64,000 bases of DNA from positions 1 to 64,000 of the IMG/VR virus record IMGVR_UViG_3300024346_000041. One strand, written 5' to 3'. The notes under the pieces were generated by a model. It saw only the letters and a program-made list of their open reading frames with translations, did no database searches and had not been told where the DNA came from. Made by a program: the position numbers and the translations under genes. Origin of the DNA: a virus. Shown here in pieces: positions 38,632 to 48,217 of the stretch. Each line of letters begins with the position of its first letter. Position 1 is the first letter of the stretch.

Positions 38632-40185
38632 ATGAGTGAAGTTTTATTTACTATAGGTAACTCTCTTTTGCAAGTGTCAGTACCAGGAATGAGTTCTTTG
38701 CCTGAAGATTTATCTAAGAGTTTAGAAAGCAGGCTTTGTTACACTCACAACACATACAACCAGCCTACTTACTTTTCAAAGAAAGGTGGAATAACTACAG
38801 AGATAAGAAGAGTGTTTCAGTATGACGGCCTTAATAACTTAGTTTGCCCAGCTGGGTTTCTATCAAAGATAAAAGCCGATGCAGAACTACTAGGATACAA
38901 GGTTTCAATTGTAGACATAGACAAAGAGTACCACAGCGGACCAGCCTTTAAATACGACATAATGCGGTTGAAGGGAAGGATGGAGCTTAGGGACAAACAG
39001 GATGAGTGCTTGGCAGCTATACTTACTTCTCGCGGCGGTATTATTGTAGGGCCTACAGGCTTTGGCAAAACGTTCATGTTTGCAGCAGTATGTTTAGCTT
39101 ATCCAAACGCCAAGATTCAAATAGTAACTAGAAGAGTAGACGTTATGCGCCGCATTCACTCTGGGTTGTCAAAGTTTATACCTGCTCTTGGAATGGTTGG
39201 TAGCGGAAAGAAGACTTGGGATAGAATCACAGTTATTACTGCTGATAGCATGCATAGGATATCCCACGAAGGCGAAGGTCTGGCAGACATACTTCTTTAC
39301 GATGAAGCACACGAAGCTGTAGCGCCAACGTATCAGCATGAGCTAGGTAAGTTTATGAGGACCCGTAAGTTTGGGTTCACTGCTTCTCCAGACGGAAGAA
39401 TGGATGGAGCTCATTTCATGCTAGAAGCAATATTTGGACCTAGGATATTCGAACTATCATATAGCGACGCTGTAAGTGTAGACCTTGTAGTCCCTATTAA
39501 GGTTGAGTGGGTGTATGTAAAAGGTAATGGCCCAAGCGCATTCTCAGATATGAGCGGAGTCTCTAAGGAGAGATGGGGCATATGGAGAAATGAAGAAAGA
39601 AATAAGGCTATAGCAGCAAAGGCTAGAGAATACGATAACGATGATCAGGTTTTAATTATGGTTAAGTCGATAGAACACGCTATACACCTTAAACAGTTTC
39701 TACCTGAGTTTCAGATGTGTTATGACTCAATGGATCCTGCAGATTACCAATCTTATGTAAACAAAGAACTTATCGATCCAGTTGCTGAGCCTTTAATGAC
39801 ACCTGCTAGAAGAGAAGAGATGAGGCTTGGCTTTGAGAGGGCTACTTTAAAAAAAGTTATAAGCACTGACGTGTGGTCTACAGGTGTAGACTTTGCACAA
39901 CTTTGCGTGTTGATACGAGCAGATGCTAGATCTAGCAAGATAGTAGACATTCAGGCTCCAGGTAGAGTTGCTAGAAAGCATGACGAGTCAGGTAAAAAGT
40001 TTGGTTTGGTTGTTGATTTTATGGATGCCTTCGATTTTACTTTTCTTAATAGAAGTAAGAGTAGAAGAGCAAGCTACAAGCAGATGGGTTGGGCTGAGAA
40101 GTTTATTAAAACAGATGTAGCTAAGACATTTTTTGAAGTAGATATATTAGATGAAGCGTTTGATTCAGTAGATGAAGAACTTTAA
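38632..40185 (+). CDS. Superfamily 2 DNA helicase (UvsW-like)
   Basis: A 517-residue helicase. Motif I GPTGFGKT is at about 140-147, motif II DEAH at 224-227, motif III GFTASP near 246-251 and motif VI QAPGRVARK near 441-449. The organisation (about 120 N-terminal residues, then a RecA-like tandem) fits T4 UvsW, which unwinds branched DNA and R-loops. AAGGAGCG precedes the ATG and a strong promoter lies 100 bases upstream. It leads the replication operon. The exact class (UvsW versus other DEAH phage helicases) is inferred. Confidence 0.85.
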   Translation: MSEVLFTIGNSLLQVSVPGMSSLPEDLSKSLESRLCYTHNTYNQPTYFSKKGGITTEIRRVFQYDGLNNLVCPAGFLSKIKADAELLGYKVSIVDIDKEYHSGPAFKYDIMRLKGRMELRDKQDECLAAILTSRGGIIVGPTGFGKTFMFAAVCLAYPNAKIQIVTRRVDVMRRIHSGLSKFIPALGMVGSGKKTWDRITVITADSMHRISHEGEGLADILLYDEAHEAVAPTYQHELGKFMRTRKFGFTASPDGRMDGAHFMLEAIFGPRIFELSYSDAVSVDLVVPIKVEWVYVKGNGPSAFSDMSGVSKERWGIWRNEERNKAIAAKAREYDNDDQVLIMVKSIEHAIHLKQFLPEFQMCYDSMDPADYQSYVNKELIDPVAEPLMTPARREEMRLGFERATLKKVISTDVWSTGVDFAQLCVLIRADARSSKIVDIQAPGRVARKHDESGKKFGLVVDFMDAFDFTFLNRSKSRRASYKQMGWAEKFIKTDVAKTFFEVDILDEAFDSVDEEL

Positions 40186-40211
40186 ACCTTTTTAAAAGAA
40201 TTGAGTACATC

Positions 40212-40955
40212 ATGACAGAAGAAGTTAAGAAGAAAAAATTACAAGAAAAAGGACCTAAGGTATGGGTAATTGTTTTAGGTTATAAGAACATGCCTTCTTG
40301 GAGAAATATTGGCGGAGTAGAACCTTATTTTGAAGACACGATATATTGCCCTACTATTACAAGTGTATCAAAGAAGGTTATAGACAGCATGGCTTATGCG
40401 TCTGGCGGTGACCCTGAGCTCATGAACTTTTTGCTTAAAGACGACTCTCCTGAGTTTAGAAAAATGCTAGCTATATTGATGAGTAATAAATATGCAGTTT
40501 TTAAGTATTCAGATAAGTTTGATACTACTATCACTTTAACTTTAGAGCACATGGAGTGTGTTTATATACAGCCAACCGCTGTTTCAGGTTACCCATCAGT
40601 AGTTGCTGCATCTAATTTCATAGAAGTAACTGCTATTAATGCTTTTATTACAGATGGTGATGTATTTTTAGAAAATGAAAAATTGTTTTTAAATGAAGAA
40701 CCTTACTATGAGGAGTACGAGTTAACTTACTTAAAAATAGACTCCATAGTAGGCATAGCTGATGACTACAATCTTGCAAAAAAGTTTAAAGTAAAGTTTG
40801 GTTCAGACAGTTGTAAACTTGGAAGCACTATCTACACTAATATTCCTAAGTTAAGGTATCTTAGAGTATTAGAGCCTTCGGCTGTTGTCCTAGCTAGGAT
40901 GAGAGCTGTCGAATTTGAGAAGCAAGACATGCTAGCTCTTGAAGGCGTAAAGTAA
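40212..40955 (+). CDS. Unknown protein in the replication operon
   Basis: A 247-residue protein after a Lys-rich N terminus. The centre is beta-rich with repeated acidic/aromatic segments (EEPYYEEYELTYLKIDSIVG). It ends in TAATG overlap with the next gene. It has no recognised motif. Being between two helicases, it may be a loader or accessory of the replisome, but this is inference. The ribosome site is weak. Confidence 0.65.
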   Translation: MTEEVKKKKLQEKGPKVWVIVLGYKNMPSWRNIGGVEPYFEDTIYCPTITSVSKKVIDSMAYASGGDPELMNFLLKDDSPEFRKMLAILMSNKYAVFKYSDKFDTTITLTLEHMECVYIQPTAVSGYPSVVAASNFIEVTAINAFITDGDVFLENEKLFLNEEPYYEEYELTYLKIDSIVGIADDYNLAKKFKVKFGSDSCKLGSTIYTNIPKLRYLRVLEPSAVVLARMRAVEFEKQDMLALEGVK

Positions 40956-41653
40956 TGGAGTCTATTGGAACTTTAGCTCTTGAAGCAAGACGTCTTTATT
41001 GCATGTTTATGCGTGACTACCTCCTAAAGACTAAGGGGGTCGTGTCTAACTACGGTTCCAGAGTAATACCTAATTACGATGGAACCTCTGTTTTAAGACC
41101 TAGGCCAGGAGAGGCTATACTTCATAAATATGGTAAAGACTACAAGCCTGTCTGGCCTTTAATAGCTAAATGTTCAATTGATAACAAAGTTTCATTGATA
41201 GAACTAATAAGAACTCAATTTGATACTTCTATGGGAGGGCCGCCTGCAGCTAGCGCATGTTACACAGAGAGGGCAGTGTCGATAACCAACTCTAGCAGAG
41301 AAGCTGAAAGACAAGAGACTCATAATTTAATAATGTCTTATAAGAAGATTGTTGAGGTTAACCTTGTAAACTCTATGCACCTTATAAAGAACTCTCGTTC
41401 TTTTTTGGACGTCATAGTGAGTAGCGATGTGTCTTGTTTCTTCAAAGTAAACTCTATGATGTTTATGGATGAGTCAGTAGACATACCCTCTAGCATGGTA
41501 AGCACAGCTATTAAAGATTATTTAATGAGAGTCGATGTCTATGGGACAGTTATACCAGACATTATACATAAATTGTTTATAAACAAAGCTCTTTCAGCTT
41601 TAAATCAGGAGAGGTCTAAGCTTCTAATTAATACCAAAAGCATAGTTTTGTAA
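40955..41653 (+). CDS. Unknown protein in the replication operon
   Basis: A 232-residue protein, start coupled to the previous stop (TAATG) and GAAGG upstream. The sequence is largely helical, without P-loop, zinc or nuclease signatures. The DnaB-like helicase gene follows 12 bases later. A helicase-loader role analogous to T4 gp59 would fit the position, but I see no sequence evidence for it. Near its start lies AAGACGTCTT (40987-40996), a 10-bp palindrome sharing only the central eight bases of the dispersed element. Confidence 0.65.
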   Translation: MESIGTLALEARRLYCMFMRDYLLKTKGVVSNYGSRVIPNYDGTSVLRPRPGEAILHKYGKDYKPVWPLIAKCSIDNKVSLIELIRTQFDTSMGGPPAASACYTERAVSITNSSREAERQETHNLIMSYKKIVEVNLVNSMHLIKNSRSFLDVIVSSDVSCFFKVNSMMFMDESVDIPSSMVSTAIKDYLMRVDVYGTVIPDIIHKLFINKALSALNQERSKLLINTKSIVL

Positions 41654-41665
41654 CACGGAGGTCAT

Positions 41666-43324
41666 ATGCATGATAAATCTGAAAGTTTAGTGGACACCAC
41701 TATAGAGACGGTCTACAGGCTTGATTCAACTACAGTAGACTTTATGGTAAAGCATCTTATAGCTGATCGTCTGCTTATACTTGAGTCATTAGAGTATTTT
41801 AACACAGGATACTTTAGTCATGATGAGCGGGCTTACAGAGTTATCGTTAACGGTATTAAGCTTTACATGAAGACGGTTTACAAAGACCTAACGCTTACAG
41901 CTGAAATATTTAAAACTATAACTATAGATGATGACGAGCTTAGAGGAGGCACTCATGAATCAGCTCAACTTAAGCAGTCTGTGTTTCAAATAATAGACGA
42001 GGCTTTCTTAGTTCCTAAGGACAACATAGAAGCTAACCGTCATATATGTAGAGAGGTTATTCAAAGGTTTTTAACTGAGAGAGGCGTACACGATAAGCTG
42101 TATAGTCACTTTAGTAAGACATCATCTGTTCAATCGGTGTCTAAAGACCCTTCCATATTGTTAGGTCATTTTAGCAAAATATACAACAACTTTAAAGGAG
42201 CTGGCTCATCAGCAATGTGTGAGTCTATTCCAGATGTTTGGAAACCTAACATAGCTATAGGAGCTCCAATGGGACTACCTTACTTTGACAAGTTTATGAC
42301 AGGAGGGGTTGCAGCTGGAGATATTTACGGTCTTCTTGCTGGTACAGGTGCAGGTAAGACTTGGATGGGTATAAACATTATAGCCAACCATTGTTTTACT
42401 GAGCGAGCTAGAGAGATTCTATGTTTAGCTGAAGGAAGGCCTTATAAGCGTAAAGTAGGAGTTTATGCTAACTACGAAGGTAACATAGATTCTATAAGAC
42501 TTAGACTTGCTGCAACTGTGTCTAAAACCCCATTAAATACTATTAAGGCTCACGTTATTAATGGAGCTCTTCTTTCAACTAGTGGCAACCTTAAAGATTA
42601 TGAGCTAAAAAGATACTCAGGAGTTATAGAAGAGGTTCTTAGGATTTCAGAGTCAGATAGGTTTAGGGATACGAAATCCTTAGTTAACACGTATGTTCAA
42701 CTTCTTGACATGAGTGGCTCTGGAGGTACTAAGCTTGGACATGGTTATACCTCTGAGCTTACAGCTCAAGTTGACAAGCTAGTTAACTTTAAGAACGTTG
42801 AGATAGCCTTGATGGTTGTCGACTACGTTAAGCTTATTGTTGACAGGCATATATCAGCTAAGGGTATAAAAGTTGAGAATATGCGCCACTACATACGAAA
42901 GCTTGCTGAGGATGTATCAGTCAATATAGGTCTTAGCTATAACTGCTGCGTTTGGCTTCTGCATCAGCTTAGTGGAGAAGCTAATAGTATTAAAGCTCAT
43001 AAGCCTCTTCATCACTCTATGGCTAGTGAGTGTAAAGATTTTGCTGAGAACTGTCATAGAATGTTCTGCCTTGGGCAGAAGGATTTAAACAGCGGATGTC
43101 AAAGACTTGACGCCACTAAATATAGGGAGGATGAACACACTTCTAAGAATTGTGCAGTTATAAAGTTTGAAGCTGATTCATGTACTTACTCTTTAAACAA
43201 CGAATGGGTAATAGATGAGCAGGCAGGTTTTATAAGGGCTTCATTCTCAGGCAGTTCTATGGATGTCCCAACAAGCCGAAGTTACAAAGCAGCTTCTAAT
43301 GATTACTCTGACAGGGATTCCTAG
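41666..43324 (+). CDS. Replicative DNA helicase, DnaB/gp41-like RecA-fold
   Basis: A 552-residue protein with a long divergent N-terminal part and a RecA-fold C-terminal half. Walker A GTGAGKT is at about 226-232, after GVAAGDIYGLLA; Walker B ALMVVDYV is at about 381-388; a LLHQLSG element near 431 matches the DnaB H4 region. It would unwind DNA 5' to 3' at the fork and pair with the primase encoded next. ACGGAGG precedes the ATG. The helicase domain is secure; ring partner and loader are not known. Confidence 0.85.
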   Translation: MHDKSESLVDTTIETVYRLDSTTVDFMVKHLIADRLLILESLEYFNTGYFSHDERAYRVIVNGIKLYMKTVYKDLTLTAEIFKTITIDDDELRGGTHESAQLKQSVFQIIDEAFLVPKDNIEANRHICREVIQRFLTERGVHDKLYSHFSKTSSVQSVSKDPSILLGHFSKIYNNFKGAGSSAMCESIPDVWKPNIAIGAPMGLPYFDKFMTGGVAAGDIYGLLAGTGAGKTWMGINIIANHCFTERAREILCLAEGRPYKRKVGVYANYEGNIDSIRLRLAATVSKTPLNTIKAHVINGALLSTSGNLKDYELKRYSGVIEEVLRISESDRFRDTKSLVNTYVQLLDMSGSGGTKLGHGYTSELTAQVDKLVNFKNVEIALMVVDYVKLIVDRHISAKGIKVENMRHYIRKLAEDVSVNIGLSYNCCVWLLHQLSGEANSIKAHKPLHHSMASECKDFAENCHRMFCLGQKDLNSGCQRLDATKYREDEHTSKNCAVIKFEADSCTYSLNNEWVIDEQAGFIRASFSGSSMDVPTSRSYKAASNDYSDRDS

Positions 43325-43335
43325 AAAGGAAAGCC

Positions 43336-44394
43336 ATGAGCACTTCGACTAGTTACGATGATGTATTGTGCCCTGAACTATACTTTAAGCTTAAGAAGTT
43401 GTTTGGTCAGGTCTATGTTAATAATAGAGGGGTCGGCATGGTGATGCGCCCCTCATCTAATGGAGAGAGGCCTACCTCTATAGTAAATGGAGAATATTAC
43501 AGGGTCTGCTGCCCTTTTTGTAAAGAGACAAGACATAGGTTGTACATAAACCATAGATGGTTTGAATATAGGCATATGGCAAACTGTTTTAACGAGACAG
43601 CATGTACTAGAGGCGAGTTAGGTAAGCTTAACCTAGACCAGCTTCACATGTGGCTTTTTAACACGTCTTCTAAGATAACTCTTTCAGTAGTTGATAAGCC
43701 TATGTCTTCTGAAGCATTGATTTCACTTACTGAGTGCAGAGCTCCTGAAAGGCTTACAAGTCTATCGGCTCTTAGTAAGGACCACGAAGCCGTAAAGTAT
43801 GTTGAGTCTAGAGGGTACAATCCAGTCGTGCTTGATAAGTACTTAGGCGTAGGCTGGATAGACGATATGGCGATTCCAACTCTTAAGGAACGTTTGTACA
43901 TACCTATATTTCAAGGCTCAAAGCTAATGGGTTATCAAGCAAGAATAATTTACGATGACCCATTGAAAAAGAAGCAGAAGTATATAAACCCAGTCGGAAT
44001 GAAGAAGTCTATGCTTCTTTATAACATAGACAATGCAAAGCTACAGCCAATGATAGTAGTCTGCGAAGGTCCTATAGATGTTTGGTCTGTAGGTCCAGCA
44101 GGTGTCGCTATTTTTGGAAGTGATTGCAGCTCTGGGCAGCTTGCTTTGATAGGGCAGAATTTTAATGGCAAGCCCATAGCTATAGCTTTGGATGGAGACG
44201 TAGCTTACAAAGCTGAGTCTTTAGTTGACAAGCTTCAGCAGGCAGCTCCAAGGTCTAAGATTATAAGAGTTAATATGGCTAAGGATGAAGACCCTGGTTC
44301 TTTAAAGATGGAGTTGTGGAGACGTCTCCAATCTCAGTTTCAAGACATAGGAGAAGCGATGCCAGAAGTATCAAAGGAGTGGCCTAATGATTGA
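43336..44394 (+). CDS. DnaG-type DNA primase
   Basis: A 352-residue primase. The zinc-binding domain is at the N terminus (CCPFCKETRHRLYINHRW, with a second metal ligand pair CFNETAC at about 84-90). The TOPRIM catalytic fold carries VVCEGPIDVW (about 241-250) and ALDGDVA (about 285-291), the conserved Glu and Asp-x-Asp. It makes RNA primers at the fork. It is small because it lacks a C-terminal helicase-binding domain like that of DnaG. It overlaps the polymerase gene by 8 bases. Palindrome copy 6 lies near the C terminus (LWRRLQ). Confidence 0.85.
   Translation: MSTSTSYDDVLCPELYFKLKKLFGQVYVNNRGVGMVMRPSSNGERPTSIVNGEYYRVCCPFCKETRHRLYINHRWFEYRHMANCFNETACTRGELGKLNLDQLHMWLFNTSSKITLSVVDKPMSSEALISLTECRAPERLTSLSALSKDHEAVKYVESRGYNPVVLDKYLGVGWIDDMAIPTLKERLYIPIFQGSKLMGYQARIIYDDPLKKKQKYINPVGMKKSMLLYNIDNAKLQPMIVVCEGPIDVWSVGPAGVAIFGSDCSSGQLALIGQNFNGKPIAIALDGDVAYKAESLVDKLQQAAPRSKIIRVNMAKDEDPGSLKMELWRRLQSQFQDIGEAMPEVSKEWPND
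44317..44330. repeat. Dispersed palindrome, copy 6 (14 bp)
   Basis: TGGAGACGTCTCCA, core 44318-44329, near the 3' end of the primase gene. It is read as LWRRLQ, a different phase from copies 1, 2, 4 and 5. Confidence 0.9.
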
Positions 44395-47300
44395 TTTAAT
44401 AAAAGACTTTAAAAGCATATGCACTTATAGAAACTTTCTTTTGCTACAGGAGGGGACAGGTCCTTTAATAAACTACCCTTTTATATTTCCTTCTAAGAAT
44501 AAGCATATAGTAGCAAAGCCAGGGCCTGACTTTTATCAGTGTGCTGATAAGTTAGCAGGCCCTGAGTATCCGGAAGCAGTAGATTTCTACTCTGACTTTC
44601 TTTACTTTAGGGCTTTGTACTGCCAAAACTTTAGTCTTCCAGTTTTGTTTAATGGAAACATATTAAACGTAAACATGGTTCCTGGTAGCGGTTGGATGGA
44701 CAACTGCAGGCCTGGTCCTTTTAGGAAGTTTAAATGCATGGTAGTTGGTAAGTGTGCTTCCAACTTAGACGTAGCTCATGGAAAGATAGTTTTAGGTAAT
44801 AATAAGAGTCAGTTATACAGTCACCTTTCAAATATTAAAGGGCTATCTGCTGCAGATTTTTATATGACTTGTTCTGTAAAACATACGCTGCTTGATCCTG
44901 CTAGCAATGCTCTTAAAGCAAATTGGATACATAACTGTGCTCCGCTGCTAAAGATAGAGATGGCATTGGTTAAGCCTGACTTCATGCTTCTACTTGGTGA
45001 CGAGGCTATCAAGGCTGTCCTTGGTAGAGACAAGCGCTTACATACATCTACTGGTAAAGTGTTTGAAGTTAACATTCCTTTGCCTGATGGATCTTTTCAC
45101 ACAGCAAAGGCTATAACCTGCGTTAACCCAGCTTACGTTCTTAGATACCCTGAGCATAGTGATAGATTTGAAGCTTCTTTGAACCACTTCTCTGCGTTAT
45201 GCAATGACGTAGAGTTCTTGTCTAAAGAAACTAATATAAATCACTTTGCCGTTAGAACTAGCGAAGAGCTTTTAAAAGTTAGAGACGAGATACTTAAAGA
45301 TACTGCACCAGTAGTAGCGGTTGACCTTGAGTGGAATGGTGCATGGCCTGGAGATAAGAACTCTTACGTTAGGACAGTGCAGCTATCTTGGAAGTCTGGA
45401 GTTGCTTGCAGTATAATCGTAAATCAGGCTGGAGGAGGCTTTGTATTTGACGGAGGCCCTGACGCTTTAAGCTCTATACTAAACTCAATATTCTATCCAG
45501 AAGATGGAAGGCACATCAGAGTTGTAGGTCATTACCTTACTTCTGACTTGCCTTGGCTCAAGTCTATAGGTGTTGATCTTTCAAGCTTATTTGTAGCTCC
45601 AGAGGACGACCCCGTAAGCATGTACGGTCCTGACTATAAGTTTGGTTTTGAAAAGACTAAAGACTTTGGCGGTTTTGATACACTTCTAGCTGCTCACTCT
45701 GTAAATGAGACTGACTACTTTAATTTAGAGGAGCAGGCTGTAAGGTACTGCGGAGTACCGAGATGGGAAGGGCCTATTCTTGATTGGCGTAAGTCTCACT
45801 GTAGGGCTAAGGGTATAAAAGATTCAGAGCTGGAAGGATACGGAGACTGCCCTGATGATGTCATTATACCTTATGGTTGTTATGACGCAGATGTTACAAG
45901 AAGGCTCTTTGACTACTACAACGGCCATGGCAGTGTTAAGGGTAAGCTTGACGCTGATAAGTACGGTAATAACTGTAGGCCTGCTTTTTGGCTGTCTTCA
46001 AGAGCGTATCCTGCGTTCATAGAGATGCACGAAAAAGGAATATTAATAGATAAAGCAAGAGTGTTAGAGCTTACTGACTCTTACAACCTTCTTTATGAAA
46101 ACTTGATGGTTAAGATAAGAGCCGTCATACATTGGCCCGACTATAATCCATCAAGTACATTTCATAACAGAGAGCTTCTTTTTGGTGAGGAGCTATCTGG
46201 TAAGAGGGACATAAACGGCGGGTTCATAAAACAAAGACCTGACGATGCTATGACTCTTTCTTTAACACCTTATAAGAGTACTGGTACAGGATCTAAAGGT
46301 AAACTGTGGGCTGACCTTATAACCAAAAGGGAAGAGCACATGTATACCGCTGCCGTAGACAAGGAGACTCTTACCATATTGGCAGAAAAGCACCCAGTAG
46401 TGGCTATGCTTAGAGACATAAGGTCGCTTCATTACTTACGGACTACTGTTCTTAGAGGTCCAGACTTTGATGACGCAGGTAATGAGAAGACTGATTCTGA
46501 AGGTGACATAGTTTATGACAAGGGCATTCTCTCGTACATGAATGCTGACGACAGAGTTAGATCTATGTTTAGCCAGACTAAAGAAACAGGCCGTGCTTCT
46601 TCATCTAGGCCAAATATGCAGAACCTCGGAAAGACTATAGAAGAAAAGTACAAAGGTATATTTAAGCTGCATGGTAAAGACCTTGGAATGAACTATACGT
46701 ATCCTCTCAGGTCTGTGATAAGTGCAAGGCCTGGAACTGTACTGGTAGAGGCTGACTATACTGGCGCTGAACTGGCAATCATGGCTTGGCAGTCTGGTGA
46801 TAAGAACATGATTGACCATGTTCGTAGAGCTAACCTTCCAGAGGATCACCCAGACCACTACGACATCCATAGTAATGTGGCTGTAAATACATTTAGGTTG
46901 AATTGCCCAGCTACCAAGAAAGGACTCAAGGATATAGGTAAGTCAGGTATTAGAACAGCTGCTAAAGCTGTGGTATTTGGTTACGCCTATGGTCAGGGGG
47001 CTGACTCTACCGCTAGAAAAGCTAAGCAAGAGGGTGTCATAATATCTGTAAGAGAAGCTCAAGAGCTTATAGATGGTTTGGTTGCAATGTACCCTAAGCT
47101 TCCTTTGTACTTCAATGAGTGCAAGTCTAGAGTCAAACACCCAGGCTGGATGAGCAATGCTTTTGGAAGATACAGGAGATTTTCTCCTAGTGAAGATAGG
47201 CTTGTCGTGGCTGAGTATGAACGACAAAGCATGAATTTTCCAATCCAATCTGCGGTAGCTGACGCTATGTCATGCGCCCTAGATCACATATACAGCTACA

Positions 47301-47593
47301 GAAGCGCTGCACCAGTAGGCATGACCTACGACATAATACTTCAGGTTCACGATGCCGTGATTCTTGAGGTTCCATATGCTTGTGTAGAGTGGGTAGTTGA
47401 TACTGTCTTGCCGGTCTGTATGAGTGACAAGGTTGAAATTAGATCTTGTAATTTAGACGGAACGATGAGGAGCGGTAGTAACGGTCCTTTTCATCTAGGT
47501 ATAGCAACGGAGGTATTCACTAAGTGGTCGATACCGCTTACCAAAGAGGACTGTAAAGTTATGGGCATACCTGAGAGGTTTGCCCAGCATTAG
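44387..47593 (+). CDS. Family A DNA polymerase with N-terminal UDG-like domain and 3'-5' exonuclease
   Basis: A 1068-residue replicative polymerase. Residues about 115-265 resemble the uracil-DNA-glycosylase superfamily: FYMTCSVKH (about 157), FMLLLGDEAIKAVLG (about 197-211) and CVNPAYVLRYPE (about 244-255). The DEDD exonuclease follows with VDLEW (about 310), a second motif near 380 and YDADVT (about 498). The polymerase has motif A EADYTGAELAI (about 786), motif B RTAAKAVVFGYAYGQG (about 854) and motif C QVHDAV (about 985). SPO1-like phage polymerases have a similar UDG-polymerase fusion. Whether the UDG part is catalytic is unclear. AAAGGAG precedes the ATG. Confidence 0.9.
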   Translation: MIDLIKDFKSICTYRNFLLLQEGTGPLINYPFIFPSKNKHIVAKPGPDFYQCADKLAGPEYPEAVDFYSDFLYFRALYCQNFSLPVLFNGNILNVNMVPGSGWMDNCRPGPFRKFKCMVVGKCASNLDVAHGKIVLGNNKSQLYSHLSNIKGLSAADFYMTCSVKHTLLDPASNALKANWIHNCAPLLKIEMALVKPDFMLLLGDEAIKAVLGRDKRLHTSTGKVFEVNIPLPDGSFHTAKAITCVNPAYVLRYPEHSDRFEASLNHFSALCNDVEFLSKETNINHFAVRTSEELLKVRDEILKDTAPVVAVDLEWNGAWPGDKNSYVRTVQLSWKSGVACSIIVNQAGGGFVFDGGPDALSSILNSIFYPEDGRHIRVVGHYLTSDLPWLKSIGVDLSSLFVAPEDDPVSMYGPDYKFGFEKTKDFGGFDTLLAAHSVNETDYFNLEEQAVRYCGVPRWEGPILDWRKSHCRAKGIKDSELEGYGDCPDDVIIPYGCYDADVTRRLFDYYNGHGSVKGKLDADKYGNNCRPAFWLSSRAYPAFIEMHEKGILIDKARVLELTDSYNLLYENLMVKIRAVIHWPDYNPSSTFHNRELLFGEELSGKRDINGGFIKQRPDDAMTLSLTPYKSTGTGSKGKLWADLITKREEHMYTAAVDKETLTILAEKHPVVAMLRDIRSLHYLRTTVLRGPDFDDAGNEKTDSEGDIVYDKGILSYMNADDRVRSMFSQTKETGRASSSRPNMQNLGKTIEEKYKGIFKLHGKDLGMNYTYPLRSVISARPGTVLVEADYTGAELAIMAWQSGDKNMIDHVRRANLPEDHPDHYDIHSNVAVNTFRLNCPATKKGLKDIGKSGIRTAAKAVVFGYAYGQGADSTARKAKQEGVIISVREAQELIDGLVAMYPKLPLYFNECKSRVKHPGWMSNAFGRYRRFSPSEDRLVVAEYERQSMNFPIQSAVADAMSCALDHIYSYRSAAPVGMTYDIILQVHDAVILEVPYACVEWVVDTVLPVCMSDKVEIRSCNLDGTMRSGSNGPFHLGIATEVFTKWSIPLTKEDCKVMGIPERFAQH

Positions 47594-47602
47594 GAGGATG
47601 AC

Positions 47603-48142
47603 ATGTACGAGTTGAATAAGAGAGATAAAGCTGCAATTAGAGCTGCTGAACTACTAGGTCCACATAGTGCAGCAGCTGTAAGGGAAATGCTTATAAAAGA
47701 AGGAAACGCTAGACTTAAGATGGATAGGCGTATGGAGATGCTAATGTCAGGTTCTCAAGCTGCGGAGGATATGATCTTAGCAGAAGATGCTATGGAAGAG
47801 GATGCCATGGAAAAAGACAAAAGAACTTTAAAAGAAAAAAGAAAATGGGCCGACGATGAAGACCCTATTCACCAATGTTGCGTATGTAACAAGTCATTGC
47901 CACAGCATCATTGGCAACTACCAAATACTGGTACGGACCACGGCGAGGAGTGTTATTTCTGCGACATGCCTACGTGTCTAGAGTGCATAGACCATGATGC
48001 ACCGCATGCTATAGGAAATGATGAATTAGAGGGGGAGACAGTATGCAAGTCTTGCTGCGAGAAACAAGTTAAACTACGTGATGGTAAAGACCAAGACGAT
48101 GAAGACGATTCTATAGCTGAGGCGGAAGACCACCCAAGCTAG
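47603..48142 (+). CDS. Unknown protein with multi-Cys zinc fingers
   Basis: A 179-residue protein with a perfect AGGAGG before ATG 47603. The N-terminal 85 residues are charged helix rich in Glu, Met and Lys. Then comes a RING/FYVE-like arrangement of Cys and His: CCVCNKSLPQHHW, CYFCDMPTCLECIDHDAPH and CKSCCEK, enough for two zinc ions. The C terminus is very acidic (DQDDEDDS). It follows the polymerase directly and could be a partner-binding adaptor; the function is unknown. Confidence 0.7.
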   Translation: MYELNKRDKAAIRAAELLGPHSAAAVREMLIKEGNARLKMDRRMEMLMSGSQAAEDMILAEDAMEEDAMEKDKRTLKEKRKWADDEDPIHQCCVCNKSLPQHHWQLPNTGTDHGEECYFCDMPTCLECIDHDAPHAIGNDELEGETVCKSCCEKQVKLRDGKDQDDEDDSIAEAEDHPS

Positions 48143-48168
48143 TGTTAACCTAAGCTGTATAACCTATG

Positions 48169-48198
48169 ATCCCAAAATATCTTTTGGGATTATACTTT
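48169..48198 (+). terminator. Intrinsic terminator of the replication operon
   Basis: ATCCCAAAA (48169-48177) pairs with TTTTGGGAT (48182-48190), with a 4-base loop, and is followed by TATACTTTT. It marks the end of the run that began at 38632. Confidence 0.75.
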
Positions 48199-48217
48199 TA
48201 TTAAAAAGGATGACAAC

